NCBI GenBank assembly: GCA_934663655.1
Contig: CAKUKT010000020.1
Location: forward strand, 1-17,178
DNA from: an uncultured Victivallaceae bacterium
GTDB taxonomy: Bacteria > Verrucomicrobiota > Lentisphaeria > Victivallales > Victivallaceae
DNA: 17,178 nucleotides
Direction: 5' to 3'
Shown here: piece after piece, positions 7,024 to 13,978 of the stretch
Position numbering within the stretch: the stretch's first letter is position 1
Layout of the letters: each line of letters starts with the position of its first letter
Notes under the pieces: generated by a model
What the model saw: only the letters and a program-made list of their open reading frames with translations
The model's database searches: none
What the model was told of the DNA's origin: nothing
Position numbers and translations under genes: made by a program

Positions 7024-8841
7024 TTACCTCGGCTCCAGCGTCAGCAGCACATCGCCGTCAGCGACGACGTTGCCGACCGCAACGTTGATCGAACGCACGA
7101 TTCCCGCCGAATCGGCGGTGATTTCGGATTCCTGCTTCATTGCTTCCAGGACGATCAGCACATCGCCGGCCGCAACCTCGGCACCAACCTGAGTGAGCAC
7201 CTTCATTACAGTGCCGGGCAGCGGAGAAGCGAAATCCACGGTCTTGCCGGAAGCGGCAGGTGCGGCGGAAGCGGCGGGCGCCGCGGTTCCGGCGGCCAGC
7301 TGCACATTGAATTTCCGGCCGTTGACGGTCGCGGTGTAGGCGCCGTTTCCGGAACCGACTTCGACCTGAACGCTCTTGCCGTCCACGTTGGCGGTGTAGA
7401 CACCGGCGGAGGCGGCGGGTTTGGCCGGAGCCGCATTCTCCTTGTAGCGGATGCCGTTGGGACGGTCGCCCTTGAGGAAGTTGAGCCCCTTTTCACCGCA
7501 GGCGGCGACGATGAAGATATTCTCGTCGGTTACCGGCAGACCGGCAGCTTCCAGCTGCGCGGTGGCGGGTTTGATGCCGAGCTTGGGATCGCGGTCATTG
7601 AGGACCACCACCGGTTCAGTGGTGGGTTCGAGTTTGAGCTGTTCGGCGGCGATTTTGACGATCTCGGGATCGGGGGTCGTCGGAGTCTTGCCGAAATAGC
7701 CGAGCACCATCTTGCCGTAGCCGTCGGTGATGCGTTTCCAGCGTCCCTGCATCACATTGCTGAAAGCCTGCTGGAAGTAGAACTGCGACACCGGCGTCAC
7801 GCTGGTGCCGAATCCGCCCTTGGCGACCACTTCGCGCATTTCGGCGATGCAGGCTTCGAATTTGTCGAGGCACTTGTTGTCGCGCATCATCTGAGTATTG
7901 GCCGTGAGCGCGCCGCCGGGCATCGGGGAGAAGATGATTTTGGGGGAAACTTCCATGGATTCCGGCGGAATGAAGTATTTGTCCATGCATTCCTCGAACA
8001 CCTTTTCAGCGTCGAGAATGCGGTTGGGTTCGATATCAAGGGTGTATTCAGTGCCGCGCAGCCGCTGGTACATCACCAGGATATCGGCTTCGCAGGTACC
8101 GCCGGACATCGGACTCATCGCAAGGTCGATCACATCCGCGCCCGCTTCGATGGCGGCCATGTTGCAGCTGACGGCCATGCCGGCGGTGTCGTGGGTATGG
8201 AACTGGATCTCCTTGTCGGCGCCGATCATTTCGCGGGCCAGCTTGATCGTCTCATAGACGGTCGCGGGGGTGCTGGTGCCGCTGGCATCCTTGAAGGCGA
8301 GGCTGTCGAAGGGAACGCCGTCATCGAGGATGGCCCGGAGGCTGTCGGCGTAGAACTTCGGCGTATGGGCGTAGGCTTCATGAAGATCCGGCGAAAGCCC
8401 CATCATCGTGACCGTGACCTGGTGCTTGAGACCGGCGTTATGGATGCTGCGTCCGGAACCGGAAAGATTACGCACGTCGTTGAGCGCGTCGAAGTTGCGG
8501 ATGGTGGTGATGCCGTGCTTCTTGAAGAGTTTGGCGTGCAGGTCGATGATGTCGCTCGACTGGCTGGAGAGTCCGACCACGTTCACGCCGCGCGCCAGCG
8601 TCTGAAGATTCACATCCGGCCCGACCACGGCCCGGCAGCGATCCATCATGTCGAAGGCGTCCTCCTGGCAGTAGAAGTAGAGGCTCTGGAAACGGGCGCC
8701 GCCGCCGATTTCAAAATGGGTTATTCCGGCTTTGGCCGCCGCTTCGAGCGCCGGCAGGAAGTCCTCGGTGCGAACCCGGGCGCCCAGCCGGGACTGGAAA
8801 CCATCCCGGAACGAGCAGTCCATGAATTTGATTTTTTTCAT
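7024..8841 (-). CDS. oadA: Biotin-dependent carboxyltransferase, alpha subunit (OadA/PycB type)
   Basis: This 605-residue protein transfers CO2 from a keto- or acyl-acid to biotin. The N-terminal carboxyltransferase barrel has FRDGFQS (11-17; Asp13 matches the metal-binding Asp of RDAHQS), Lys184 in FKDASG (the residue that is carbamylated in the family), and His215/His217 in FHTHD. A PycB-type domain follows (about 300-465), then Ala/Pro linkers (469-480 and 517-532) and a C-terminal biotinyl domain with Lys569. Oddities: the biotin motif reads EAMKQE rather than EAMKME, GGGARF replaces the usual WGGATF, and SGGTCEAD replaces SGGTSQP, so the substrate (oxaloacetate, pyruvate, methylmalonyl-CoA or other) is not certain. 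The Y-x-V-x-V-x-G-K linker strand occurs twice (481-495 and 501-515). RBS AAAGGACTGAG. It stands between oadG and oadB. Confidence 0.9.
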   Translation of the reverse strand: MKKIKFMDCSFRDGFQSRLGARVRTEDFLPALEAAAKAGITHFEIGGGARFQSLYFYCQEDAFDMMDRCRAVVGPDVNLQTLARGVNVVGLSSQSSDIIDLHAKLFKKHGITTIRNFDALNDVRNLSGSGRSIHNAGLKHQVTVTMMGLSPDLHEAYAHTPKFYADSLRAILDDGVPFDSLAFKDASGTSTPATVYETIKLAREMIGADKEIQFHTHDTAGMAVSCNMAAIEAGADVIDLAMSPMSGGTCEADILVMYQRLRGTEYTLDIEPNRILDAEKVFEECMDKYFIPPESMEVSPKIIFSPMPGGALTANTQMMRDNKCLDKFEACIAEMREVVAKGGFGTSVTPVSQFYFQQAFSNVMQGRWKRITDGYGKMVLGYFGKTPTTPDPEIVKIAAEQLKLEPTTEPVVVLNDRDPKLGIKPATAQLEAAGLPVTDENIFIVAACGEKGLNFLKGDRPNGIRYKENAAPAKPAASAGVYTANVDGKSVQVEVGSGNGAYTATVNGRKFNVQLAAGTAAPAASAAPAASGKTVDFASPLPGTVMKVLTQVGAEVAAGDVLIVLEAMKQESEITADSAGIVRSINVAVGNVVADGDVLLTLEPR

Positions 8842-8906
8842 TCTCAGTCCTTTAAAGTTAGTTGATTATGTTATGTATAAAGATATATAAGATGCGCTGT
8901 TTCCAG

Positions 8907-8931
8907 AAAATCTCCGGTTGACCGGAATTTT
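8907..8931 (-). terminator. Hairpin between oadG and oadA, weak terminator or processing site
   Basis: AAAATcTCCGG and CCGGAATTTT pair around a TTGA loop: ten base pairs with one bulged C. On the minus strand the hairpin is followed by only four T, so read-through is expected. It sits in the 108-base gap between oadG and oadA. It may lower transcription into oadA/oadB relative to oadG or protect mRNA ends. An AT-rich leader to oadA follows. Confidence 0.4.
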
Positions 8932-8949
8932 TCCAGTCGTCGGACAGGG

Positions 8950-9198
8950 TTATTTGCCGCGTTCCATCTCCACTGCGGCAGCGGCGACTGCCGCGAGTAC
9001 GGCGTCATCGGAAGAGGCGGAGGCAGCGGGGGCCGGCTTGGCGGGTGCGGGTGCCGGTTCGAGAAAATCCTTGAACGGCCGCAGCAGCTTCTCCATCAGA
9101 TTGACGAAAATAATCATTACGACCAGGAAAAGGTAGACCCATCCCATGCCGAAGATGGTCAGTTTAAGGCCGGCTAAAAAAAGTTCCCAGTTGCTCAT
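8950..9198 (-). CDS. oadG: Na+-translocating decarboxylase gamma subunit
   Basis: This 82-residue protein has one N-terminal membrane helix (about 12-34) containing the family's GLKLTIFGMGWVYLFL pattern (10-25). A cytoplasmic Pro/Ala linker (47-60) follows, then a short acidic/alanine C-terminal helix (DDAVLAAVAAA, 64-74), the usual OadG layout. In the family it anchors the alpha subunit to the beta subunit. The length fits. RBS AAGGGAAG. It is the first gene after the promoter at 9241-9269 and leads the oadG-oadA-oadB order. Confidence 0.85.
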   Translation of the reverse strand: MSNWELFLAGLKLTIFGMGWVYLFLVVMIIFVNLMEKLLRPFKDFLEPAPAPAKPAPAASASSDDAVLAAVAAAAVEMERGK

Positions 9199-9226
9199 AA
9201 CGCTTCCCTTATGAATTAATTATTGT

Positions 9227-9240
9227 CGGGATGAAACCCG
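9227..9240 (-). other. Small hairpin at the start of the oadGAB transcript
   Basis: CGGG (9240-9237 on the minus strand) pairs with CCCG (9230-9227) around a six-base loop. It begins directly after the -10 box and so would form the 5' end of the short oadG leader. It may protect the mRNA end; the stem is short and could be chance. Confidence 0.35.
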
Positions 9241-9269
9241 ATTGTACAAAAAATCTCCCGCCGTGACAA
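9241..9269 (-). promoter_or_regulatory. Sigma70-type promoter of oadG-oadA-oadB
   Basis: On the minus strand TTGTCA (9269-9264) and TACAAT (9246-9241) are separated by exactly 17 bases, each one mismatch from consensus. They lie between the birA stop and the oadG start, giving a leader of about 35 bases. The pump genes can therefore be expressed apart from birA. Confidence 0.75.
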
Positions 9270-9273
9270 GATT

Positions 9274-9996
9274 TCACAACAGGATCTTGACGTCACCGCA
9301 ATTGAACCGTTTTTCGCCGCCGTCGGAAGTGGTCATACACAACGCTCCATCCTCGGCGATAGCGGAAAATATTCCGCGGAAAGATTCACCGGCCGGAGTT
9401 ACAAATTCCAGCTCCCGGCCGACCAGCCGGTTCTCTTTTTTCCATTCGTTCAGGACTACGGTCGAATCAGTCCCGTATACAATATAATACCAAAAGAGCG
9501 ATTTCGCCAGCTGTTGAACCATTTTTTCAAGATTAATTTCACGATTTGCCGCCACCCGCAGCGAGGTCGCCGGCTGGCCGACGTTTTCCAGATCGGAGGC
9601 GGTTTGATTGACGTTGATGCCGATGCCGGAGACGGTTCCGACCAGCCGTCCGCCGCAGATCACGCCTTCGGAGAGAATGCCCGCCAGTTTGCGGTTGCCG
9701 ATATAGAGGTCGTTAGGCCATTTGAAATAAACATCCAGATCCGGAAGTTCTTCGCGTATTGCCCGGAGCGCCGCCAGTCCGACCAGACAGCCGCCGTGAA
9801 AACCCGCGGATAAATTCCGGAAAACCCCGGTGGCGGCGATGCTGGTGCCCGGAGCAGAGCGCCAGACCCGGCCACAGCGCCCGCGGCCGGCGGTCTGGTG
9901 GTCAGTTACGACCAGCGAACCGTCGGAGAGTTCGTCGAAGTGCTCCCGGGCATAGGTGTTGGTGGAATCCACTTCCTGCAGTCGGATCAGCTCCAT
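9274..9996 (-). CDS. birA: Biotin--[biotin carboxyl carrier protein] ligase (monofunctional BirA)
   Basis: This 240-residue enzyme makes biotinyl-AMP and attaches biotin to a carrier lysine. Visible motifs are STNTYA (11-16), the biotin/ATP loop GRGRCGRVW (37-45), KWPNDL (92-97), Lys103 in RKLAGIL, GIGINVN (124-130) and a C-terminal SH3-like domain (about 190-240). There is no N-terminal helix-turn-helix, so it is the group I type that does not act as a biotin-operon repressor. Excellent RBS GGAGGG. Its position directly upstream of oadGAB makes OadA Lys569 the obvious substrate. Other biotin proteins, such as acetyl-CoA carboxylase carrier, are expected elsewhere in the genome. Confidence 0.95.
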   Translation of the reverse strand: MELIRLQEVDSTNTYAREHFDELSDGSLVVTDHQTAGRGRCGRVWRSAPGTSIAATGVFRNLSAGFHGGCLVGLAALRAIREELPDLDVYFKWPNDLYIGNRKLAGILSEGVICGGRLVGTVSGIGINVNQTASDLENVGQPATSLRVAANREINLEKMVQQLAKSLFWYYIVYGTDSTVVLNEWKKENRLVGRELEFVTPAGESFRGIFSAIAEDGALCMTTSDGGEKRFNCGDVKILL

Positions 9997-10251
9997 ATTT
10001 CCCTCCGAGATACAGCTCGGGCATGTATAAGCCCGGTCTCAGGTTAATGTGCGGTTCGGTCGAAATGGGCCGGAGGCGTTGTCGGCGAAACTCTCCACTG
10101 AACGCCGCACCTTGTCCTTCGTCGTGAATGCGCCCGTCTGCAGTCTGCCCCGCGCCCGGAACGGAACTCACGCCGCCCCCCGAAATGGAATGCGCCCGTC
10201 TGCGGTCTGATACAAGTTCACATTCTCCGGATTTCGGAAAATGAGAAGAAA
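9997..10251. other. Gene-free 255-base gap with repeats and foldable sequence
   Basis: I see no convincing gene here; the open minus-strand frame across it is the off-frame continuation of flanking genes. It contains two copies of a 21-base repeat (listed separately), a stem GTGCGGTTC (10049-10057) with GAA-CG-CCGCAC (10100-10110) enclosing 42 bases, and CGGGC/GCCCG (around 10025-10036) just before the birA ribosome site. It could be a structured leader of birA or the remains of a dispersed repeat. Confidence 0.4.
10126..10208. repeat. 21-base direct repeat, two copies
   Basis: GAATGCGCCCGTCTGC followed by AGTCT (10126-10146) recurs as GAATGCGCCCGTCTGC followed by GGTCT (10188-10208): 20 of 21 bases are identical, with starts 62 bases apart. 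It lies between the ABC permease and birA. Function unknown; it may belong to a longer genome repeat. Confidence 0.8.
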
Positions 10252-11211
10252 TCAGTTTCGCGAATCGCCGGCGGCTTCGCGGTTCTGGAAAATCGCCACC
10301 GCCCACATTGAAGCGATGATAACAAAAAGCACCATGTAAAGCAACGAATTCCACACATAACTTGCCGGAATCGGACGCTTTACCGCCACCGCGTCTGCCA
10401 GCCAGAAAAACTGCCAGTTCGGAATCACTGCGTAAAGAATGTCGAAGATAATGTTTACGACGCCGGAATCCGTGTGCCGCTGAAAAAGATAACTTGAGAC
10501 CAGCCCGAGAAAGAACACCACTGTACAGATACAAAGATTGGGCACCACGTCAAGCCGGGTAGCCGCGACCACCGCCACGGTGGTCATCGCGATTACCGCG
10601 AAATTTACCAATACCAGCGCACGACCGAGATCGGCCATGATGATGGTCGGTTCCGGAAGTGCCAGCAGGCAATATACCGCATAACCGAGCACTGCCGCTC
10701 CGATCGCGTAGGAGGCGATTTCCGGGAAGGAACTGCCGCGCCAGAAGTTGAAAAGCATACCAACGAAACACCCGACCGCGATCAACGCGACGAAGACATA
10801 ATATATACCGGTTTCAAAATGAAATTGGTCGGTGGCGGCGTAGACGGCGATAATCGTCGCCAGATTACAGATCGCGGTGAATAATGTTGCCGCCATGACG
10901 ATGCCGGTGATCTTGCCGACGATGAAACTCCAGCGGAAAACCGGTTTGGAAAGCAGCAGCAGTACCGTCCCGTTGCGCATTTCCCGGGCGACGGTGTGGC
11001 TGGCGCACAATACCGCGACCACCAGTCCGAACATCAGTGAAGTCGCCATCGACGAATCAACTACCAGCTTGAGCTGTTCGGAAAAGACGAAGATCGCCGC
11101 CCACGGGGTATGGCCGATCACCACGAGAGCTCCGAGCAGCATCAGGATGTAGACCGGTTCGCGGAGCGATTCCCGGAATGCGTTTACGGCAATTTTATAA
11201 AGATTGTACAT
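10252..11211 (-). CDS. ABC-2-type transporter permease
   Basis: This 319-residue inner-membrane protein has about six or more hydrophobic helices. Residues 75-103 carry the typical ABC-2 permease stretch ReMRNGT-LLLLSKPVfRW-x4-GKitG. The family exports polymers, drugs or surface components together with a separate ATPase. No ATPase gene is in the window, so it must be elsewhere or the partner is unusual. GAGGA about 11 bases before the ATG serves as ribosome site. It follows the exported 204-residue protein by 51 bases on the same strand, so the two are probably co-transcribed. Substrate unknown. Confidence 0.8.
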   Translation of the reverse strand: MYNLYKIAVNAFRESLREPVYILMLLGALVVIGHTPWAAIFVFSEQLKLVVDSSMATSLMFGLVVAVLCASHTVAREMRNGTVLLLLSKPVFRWSFIVGKITGIVMAATLFTAICNLATIIAVYAATDQFHFETGIYYVFVALIAVGCFVGMLFNFWRGSSFPEIASYAIGAAVLGYAVYCLLALPEPTIIMADLGRALVLVNFAVIAMTTVAVVAATRLDVVPNLCICTVVFFLGLVSSYLFQRHTDSGVVNIIFDILYAVIPNWQFFWLADAVAVKRPIPASYVWNSLLYMVLFVIIASMWAVAIFQNREAAGDSRN

Positions 11212-11262
11212 TACTGCTGCATCCTCGAATGAACACCGGAATAAAACCGGTATCAGGGACAG

Positions 11263-11877
11263 TTATTCAGCTTCCGCGGGTTCGACTGGCTGCGTTTCGG
11301 TACTTTCATCCGAGGAAGCGTCCCCGGAGGGGGCGGTTTCCGCCGGTTTGGATTCCGCGGGAGCGCTGATCAGGCGGTAGGCGTTGACATCCTCCTGATA
11401 GAGCTTTTTGAAGTTGTCGGCCAGATTGCTGAGGTTGAGCATGAAACTCAACTCCTCGGCGACCCGGTTCCAGTCTTTGCCGTAAATCCGGACGACCGGA
11501 GTTTCCTTGTCGTAGAGCATCTCCTCGTAGCGTTTGGGCACATAGCGCTCATCGCCGAGGATTACGACCCGCCGGGGCTGCACATTGGCGACGAAATCCC
11601 CGAGGTGTTCTTCGCGGATTTGGAACGAATTGTTTTTGGCGAGCCGGACGATCACCAGATCGTCATCCGGACGGTTGGGCAGCAGGATATGGGGCTGACG
11701 GCTTTCGAGCATGATCAATTCAGCCATCAACCGGGGGCTCTTGAAATTGCCGGTGAGGATAACCGTATCGATTTTGCGTTTGGGGCCGAGCGCCGTCCAC
11801 GGAGTCGCCTCCGCTACCGCGCCAACGCACAAAACCACCAACAGAACCGCCACCTTGCTCCAACTGGACTTGAACAT
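11263..11877 (-). CDS. Exported protein resembling cell-wall-binding repeat 2, unknown function
   Basis: This 204-residue protein has a signal peptide (about 1-24, VAEA/TP), a folded core (35-165) and a Pro/Glu/Ser-rich acidic tail (171-204). The core shows DTVILTGNF (37-45), PHILLPNR (62-69), RRVVILGDERYVP (102-114) and VVRIYGKDWNRVAEEL (128-143). This order of VIL-xxG-NF, PILL, VxIVGG and RIxGxDRYxTA-like blocks is that of the cell-wall-binding repeat 2 family of Firmicutes. The likeness is my own reading of the pattern and needs a profile search. RBS GGAGGA. It is the first gene after a promoter at 11948-11976 and leads into the ABC permease. Confidence 0.65.
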   Translation of the reverse strand: MFKSSWSKVAVLLVVLCVGAVAEATPWTALGPKRKIDTVILTGNFKSPRLMAELIMLESRQPHILLPNRPDDDLVIVRLAKNNSFQIREEHLGDFVANVQPRRVVILGDERYVPKRYEEMLYDKETPVVRIYGKDWNRVAEELSFMLNLSNLADNFKKLYQEDVNAYRLISAPAESKPAETAPSGDASSDESTETQPVEPAEAE

Positions 11878-11947
11878 TTTTATATCCTCCGGATATGTTG
11901 TGGGTCAACTTCGCCGATTAAAAACCGATTTTAATATACCTCCATTA

Positions 11948-11976
11948 AATATAATCGTGGTTTGCCGCTTACGCAA
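11948..11976 (-). promoter_or_regulatory. Promoter of the exported protein/ABC permease pair
   Basis: On the minus strand TTGCGT (11976-11971) and TATATT (11953-11948) are 17 bases apart, about 70 bases upstream of the ATG at 11877. The -10 box is good and the -35 box weak. The -35 box overlaps one copy of a CGCTTACGC direct repeat, which suggests control by a regulator. Confidence 0.5.
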
Positions 11977-11995
11977 ATTCAAATTGCGCTTACGC
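11966..11995. repeat. CGCTTACGC direct repeat at promoter, 21-base spacing
   Basis: CGCTTACGC occurs at 11966-11974 and again at 11987-11995, exactly 21 bases (two helical turns) apart and on the same face of the DNA. One copy covers the -35 region of the promoter at 11948-11976. It looks like a two-site operator; no regulator can be named. Confidence 0.5.
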
Positions 11996-12402
11996 TGGAA
12001 AAATTGTGAATTTTCCATCGGCCGAGGGGGAAGGAGGAAACCGGAACCGGTGTCGGTCGCGGTCGGTGAGGGGAAACGTAACTGTCGGTCAGATCCGGGG
12101 AAAACATCCGGAAATTCCGAGCCGGTTCCGTATGGATCCCGCGGTGTCCGCCGCCCTGGATCAGGAATACGGTGAAAAAGGCGGACAAAACAGTTGGAGT
12201 ATTTTGATTTTATCTCACTGCGCCGGTTATGACGGGAGAGTGAACCCCGGGGAACCGCGCAGCGACGATTCGCCGCTGGCTGGTTCCGGATGAATTTCTT
12301 GAGGTTTATTCACTTTAACTCCTCCCCCGGTGAGGGCCCGGGCGGAACCGGGAACCTCACGCAGGAGAACGCCTGCGCCTGACGGTTCGGAGACGCTGAC
12401 GA
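11996..12402. other. Mostly gene-free gap with hairpins
   Basis: No full gene is recognisable in this stretch. It holds a 28-codon minus-strand frame with a strong ribosome site (listed separately) and two hairpins next to the pseudopilin stop: GTGAGG...CCTCAC with inner CCCGG/CCGGG (12330-12360), and CGCAGG/CCTGCG (12360-12377). Neither hairpin has a T-tract on the minus strand, so they are poor terminators. The rest (about 12000-12220) shows nothing I can assign. Confidence 0.4.
12227..12313 (-). pseudogene. 28-codon frame, possible decayed start of a pseudopilin gene
   Basis: GGAGGAG seven bases before GTG (12313-12311) is a near-ideal ribosome site. The frame reads 28 residues and stops at TAA, ending ...GSPGFTLPS. 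GFTL is the first half of the prepilin cleavage motif GFTLIELL, and an intact pseudopilin lies immediately upstream on the same strand. It may be the remnant of a second pseudopilin whose body is lost, or a chance short frame. No further pseudopilin sequence follows in any frame. Confidence 0.25.
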
Positions 12403-13239
12403 TCAGCGGATCACTTCACTGCGGGTAACCGCCCGGTTGTGATCGAGGTATTTGACCGTGAGGGTTTCGGCGTAATCGTCCTTGTTGTTGCGGAGCCGGG
12501 CGAAGAAGGCCTCAGGCTGAAGTTGTTCGGCATGACCATCGAGGAAAGTCATGTGCAGTTTGCCGGGATGATTCATCGCGATATATCCATCCTTCGGATT
12601 AGCGGCACAGAAACTCCGTTGTTCGGTGGTATGAAAAGTGTCAATGATGTAATGAGTATCCGAAGGAGTGTTGAGTTTCGGAAAGAATATCTGGCGATGG
12701 TATTGATCGGGGCCGAGCAGTTTTGCGGCGTAAAAAGTATTGGTGCCGCTTCCAACGTATGACCGGTTATCGATTCCATAATAGAAATACATGTACCGCG
12801 CACCATTTTGCTGGATATCCGACTTTCCGGGGTAGCCGTTGGGGCAGCGGAGCAGCGGGTCGCAGTAGGAGATCAGTTTGTCGCCGAGCAGGTAGTCCGC
12901 CCAGCTGTAGCCGGAATAACGGGTGCCGTCAGCGGCATAGGCCTTATTGCCGGTAGTGGAGGTATTCGCCGGTCCCCAGCCGCGGTGGGTGTCGGAGTAC
13001 TGGGTGACGGCGAGCGCCAGCCCTTTGAGATTGTTGATGCAGGTAGTCGCCTTGGCGGCCTCGCGGGCCTTGGAGAGGGCGGGCATCAGCATCGCGGCGA
13101 GAATCGCGATGATCGCGATCACGACGAGGAGTTCGATCAGGGTGAACGCGGCTTCGGCGCGGAACCGGTGGGTGGGTGGGGTGCTGTCGGCGCTCTGTCT
13201 GACAACTGGGCAATTGAATTGATGACGCTGTTCTTTCAT
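12403..13239 (-). CDS. Prepilin-type N-terminal cleavage/methylation protein with H-X9-DG motif
   Basis: This 278-residue pseudopilin-like protein has an unusually long 31-residue charged leader, then [19 protein letters not shown] (31-49). Cleavage is expected between Ala31 and Phe32, with Glu36 at the +5 position; Ala rather than Gly stands at -1. The soluble domain contains Cys67, Cys126, Cys132 and CPNGYPG (132-138), and ends with an exact H-X9-DG (His224, Asp234-Gly235) in [14 protein letters not shown]. Such proteins are greatly expanded in Lentisphaerota and Planctomycetota and are thought to use type II secretion/type IV pilus machinery; their roles are unknown. RBS GAGGAAG. It has its own promoter and a long leader (13240 to about 13476). 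Confidence 0.9.
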   Translation of the reverse strand: MKEQRHQFNCPVVRQSADSTPPTHRFRAEAAFTLIELLVVIAIIAILAAMLMPALSKAREAAKATTCINNLKGLALAVTQYSDTHRGWGPANTSTTGNKAYAADGTRYSGYSWADYLLGDKLISYCDPLLRCPNGYPGKSDIQQNGARYMYFYYGIDNRSYVGSGTNTFYAAKLLGPDQYHRQIFFPKLNTPSDTHYIIDTFHTTEQRSFCAANPKDGYIAMNHPGKLHMTFLDGHAEQLQPEAFFARLRNNKDDYAETLTVKYLDHNRAVTRSEVIR

Positions 13240-13325
13240 GCTTTTACTTCCTCAGGCTTTTGGTAGTGAAACTTCAGAATTGATTCCTGATGATAAAGGT
13301 GTTGTCGGCAGCAGTCGACAACCAT
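13236..13325 (-). CDS. Possible 29-residue upstream reading frame overlapping the pseudopilin start
   Basis: ATG at 13325-13323 opens 29 codons that end in TGA overlapping the pseudopilin ATG (ATGA). The 7-base-pair hairpin at 13301-13322 starts directly after its start codon. Its only Shine-Dalgarno sequence (13341-13349) is about 17 bases away, too far for good initiation. It may be a leader peptide coupling translation to the pseudopilin, or a chance frame. The product resembles nothing I know. Confidence 0.25.
   Translation of the reverse strand: MVVDCCRQHLYHQESILKFHYQKPEEVKA
13301..13322 (-). other. Leader hairpin upstream of the pseudopilin
   Basis: GTTGTCG (13301-13307) and CGACAAC (13316-13322) form a perfect seven-base-pair stem with an eight-base loop, in the leader of the pseudopilin transcript. 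There is no T-tract, so it is not a terminator. It lies between the strong GAGGAGGTG sequence and the pseudopilin ribosome site. Confidence 0.5.
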
Positions 13326-13329
13326 TTTC

Positions 13330-13353
13330 TTACACGTTTCCACCTCCTCGCAT
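13330..13353 (-). other. Very strong Shine-Dalgarno sequence leading only to GTG-TAA
   Basis: GAGGAGGTG (13349-13341) is an almost perfect anti-16S match. Seven bases after its GGAGG core comes GTG (13335-13333), directly followed by TAA (13332-13330). In the same frame ATG at 13353 would give a seven-residue peptide. A start-stop site of this kind could trap ribosomes or act as a translational attenuator for the downstream pseudopilin. Confidence 0.4.
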
Positions 13354-13482
13354 ATCTGGCGCCGTCGTGAGTGCGATGCCCGAAAGAATTTTTTTCCGCA
13401 TCGACACTGTCAGCTGAAGTTATTCCGGATTCCGGCTTGACGGCCGTTAACAGTTCGCCAGCATAATTTGACTTCCAGTAAT

Positions 13483-13511
13483 ATTATAGTTGGCGTGCAA
13501 GGGGGTGGCAA
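13483..13511 (-). promoter_or_regulatory. Sigma70-type promoter of the pseudopilin gene
   Basis: On the minus strand TTGCCA (13511-13506) and a perfect TATAAT (13488-13483) are 17 bases apart. The expected transcript start is about 235 bases before the pseudopilin ATG, giving a long leader with a hairpin and tiny upstream frames. The promoter lies downstream of the terminator of the previous gene, so the pseudopilin is an independent unit. Confidence 0.7.
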
Positions 13512-13806
13512 GATTGTCCGGATGTAAAAAATAAAGAAAGTAGATGTAATTTAATGAACCATAATGCGATACTGAAATTGAGAAATTCGGCTGTGGATTA
13601 CTCCCGCGGGAGAGTGGAGGTTTAATCACCGGACAGTGGTGTGGCGTCAGAGGAAAAACTCGGCGATAACCAGAAGATGAATGGCGACGGTCGCAGATAA
13701 GCTGACTCATCGGAGGCGATTGGCAATCAGCTGGCGTAAAGGAGCGGAGAAAACGGAAGGTCGGTAAACAGATAAGACCGGAGTCCGGCGGTAAAAAGGT
13801 GAAGGT
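13512..13806. other. Gene-free stretch upstream of the pseudopilin promoter
   Basis: No gene is supported here; the long open minus-strand frame over it has low-complexity Ser/Pro/Arg-rich content and crosses a terminator and a promoter. A perfect 12-base palindrome CTCCCGCGGGAG (13601-13612), about 90 bases upstream of the -35 box, could be an operator. I see nothing else. Confidence 0.45.
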
Positions 13807-13834
13807 AAAAGAAAAAGCCGTCGTCGATGACGGC
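13807..13834 (-). terminator. Intrinsic terminator after the transglutaminase/TIM-barrel gene
   Basis: On the minus strand GCCGTC (13834-13829) pairs with GACGGC (13822-13817) around a six-base loop, followed by TTTTTCTTTT (13816-13807). It lies about 145 bases past the stop of the large gene. Another GC-rich stem without T-tract (CCGGAGGG/CCCTCCGG, 13914-13934) lies between the two. Confidence 0.75.
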
Positions 13835-13978
13835 GGCTGGAGCAACGGAGTGTGCTGGCGTGGTTCAGCAACAAGCGCCGATCGGAAGAACCGCGAGCGC
13901 TTCCCACGCGGCCCCGGAGGGGCGATCCCTCCGGAACCGCGCCGGGAAAACGGAGTTTTTCTCTCCCCGGGTATGATA

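Noticed and set aside
5412..7088. 558-codon plus-strand frame opposite oadB
   Set aside because: It mirrors the oadB coding sequence, gives a His/Asp/Gln-rich protein with no domains, and oadB itself is unmistakable.
6811..8865. 684-codon plus-strand frame opposite oadA
   Set aside because: It is antisense to oadA, with composition typical of a reversed GC-rich gene and no ribosome site or motif.
9902..10534. 210-codon minus-strand frame spanning the birA-permease gap
   Set aside because: It overlaps both birA and the permease out of frame and has no ribosome site; in the gap it translates repeats.
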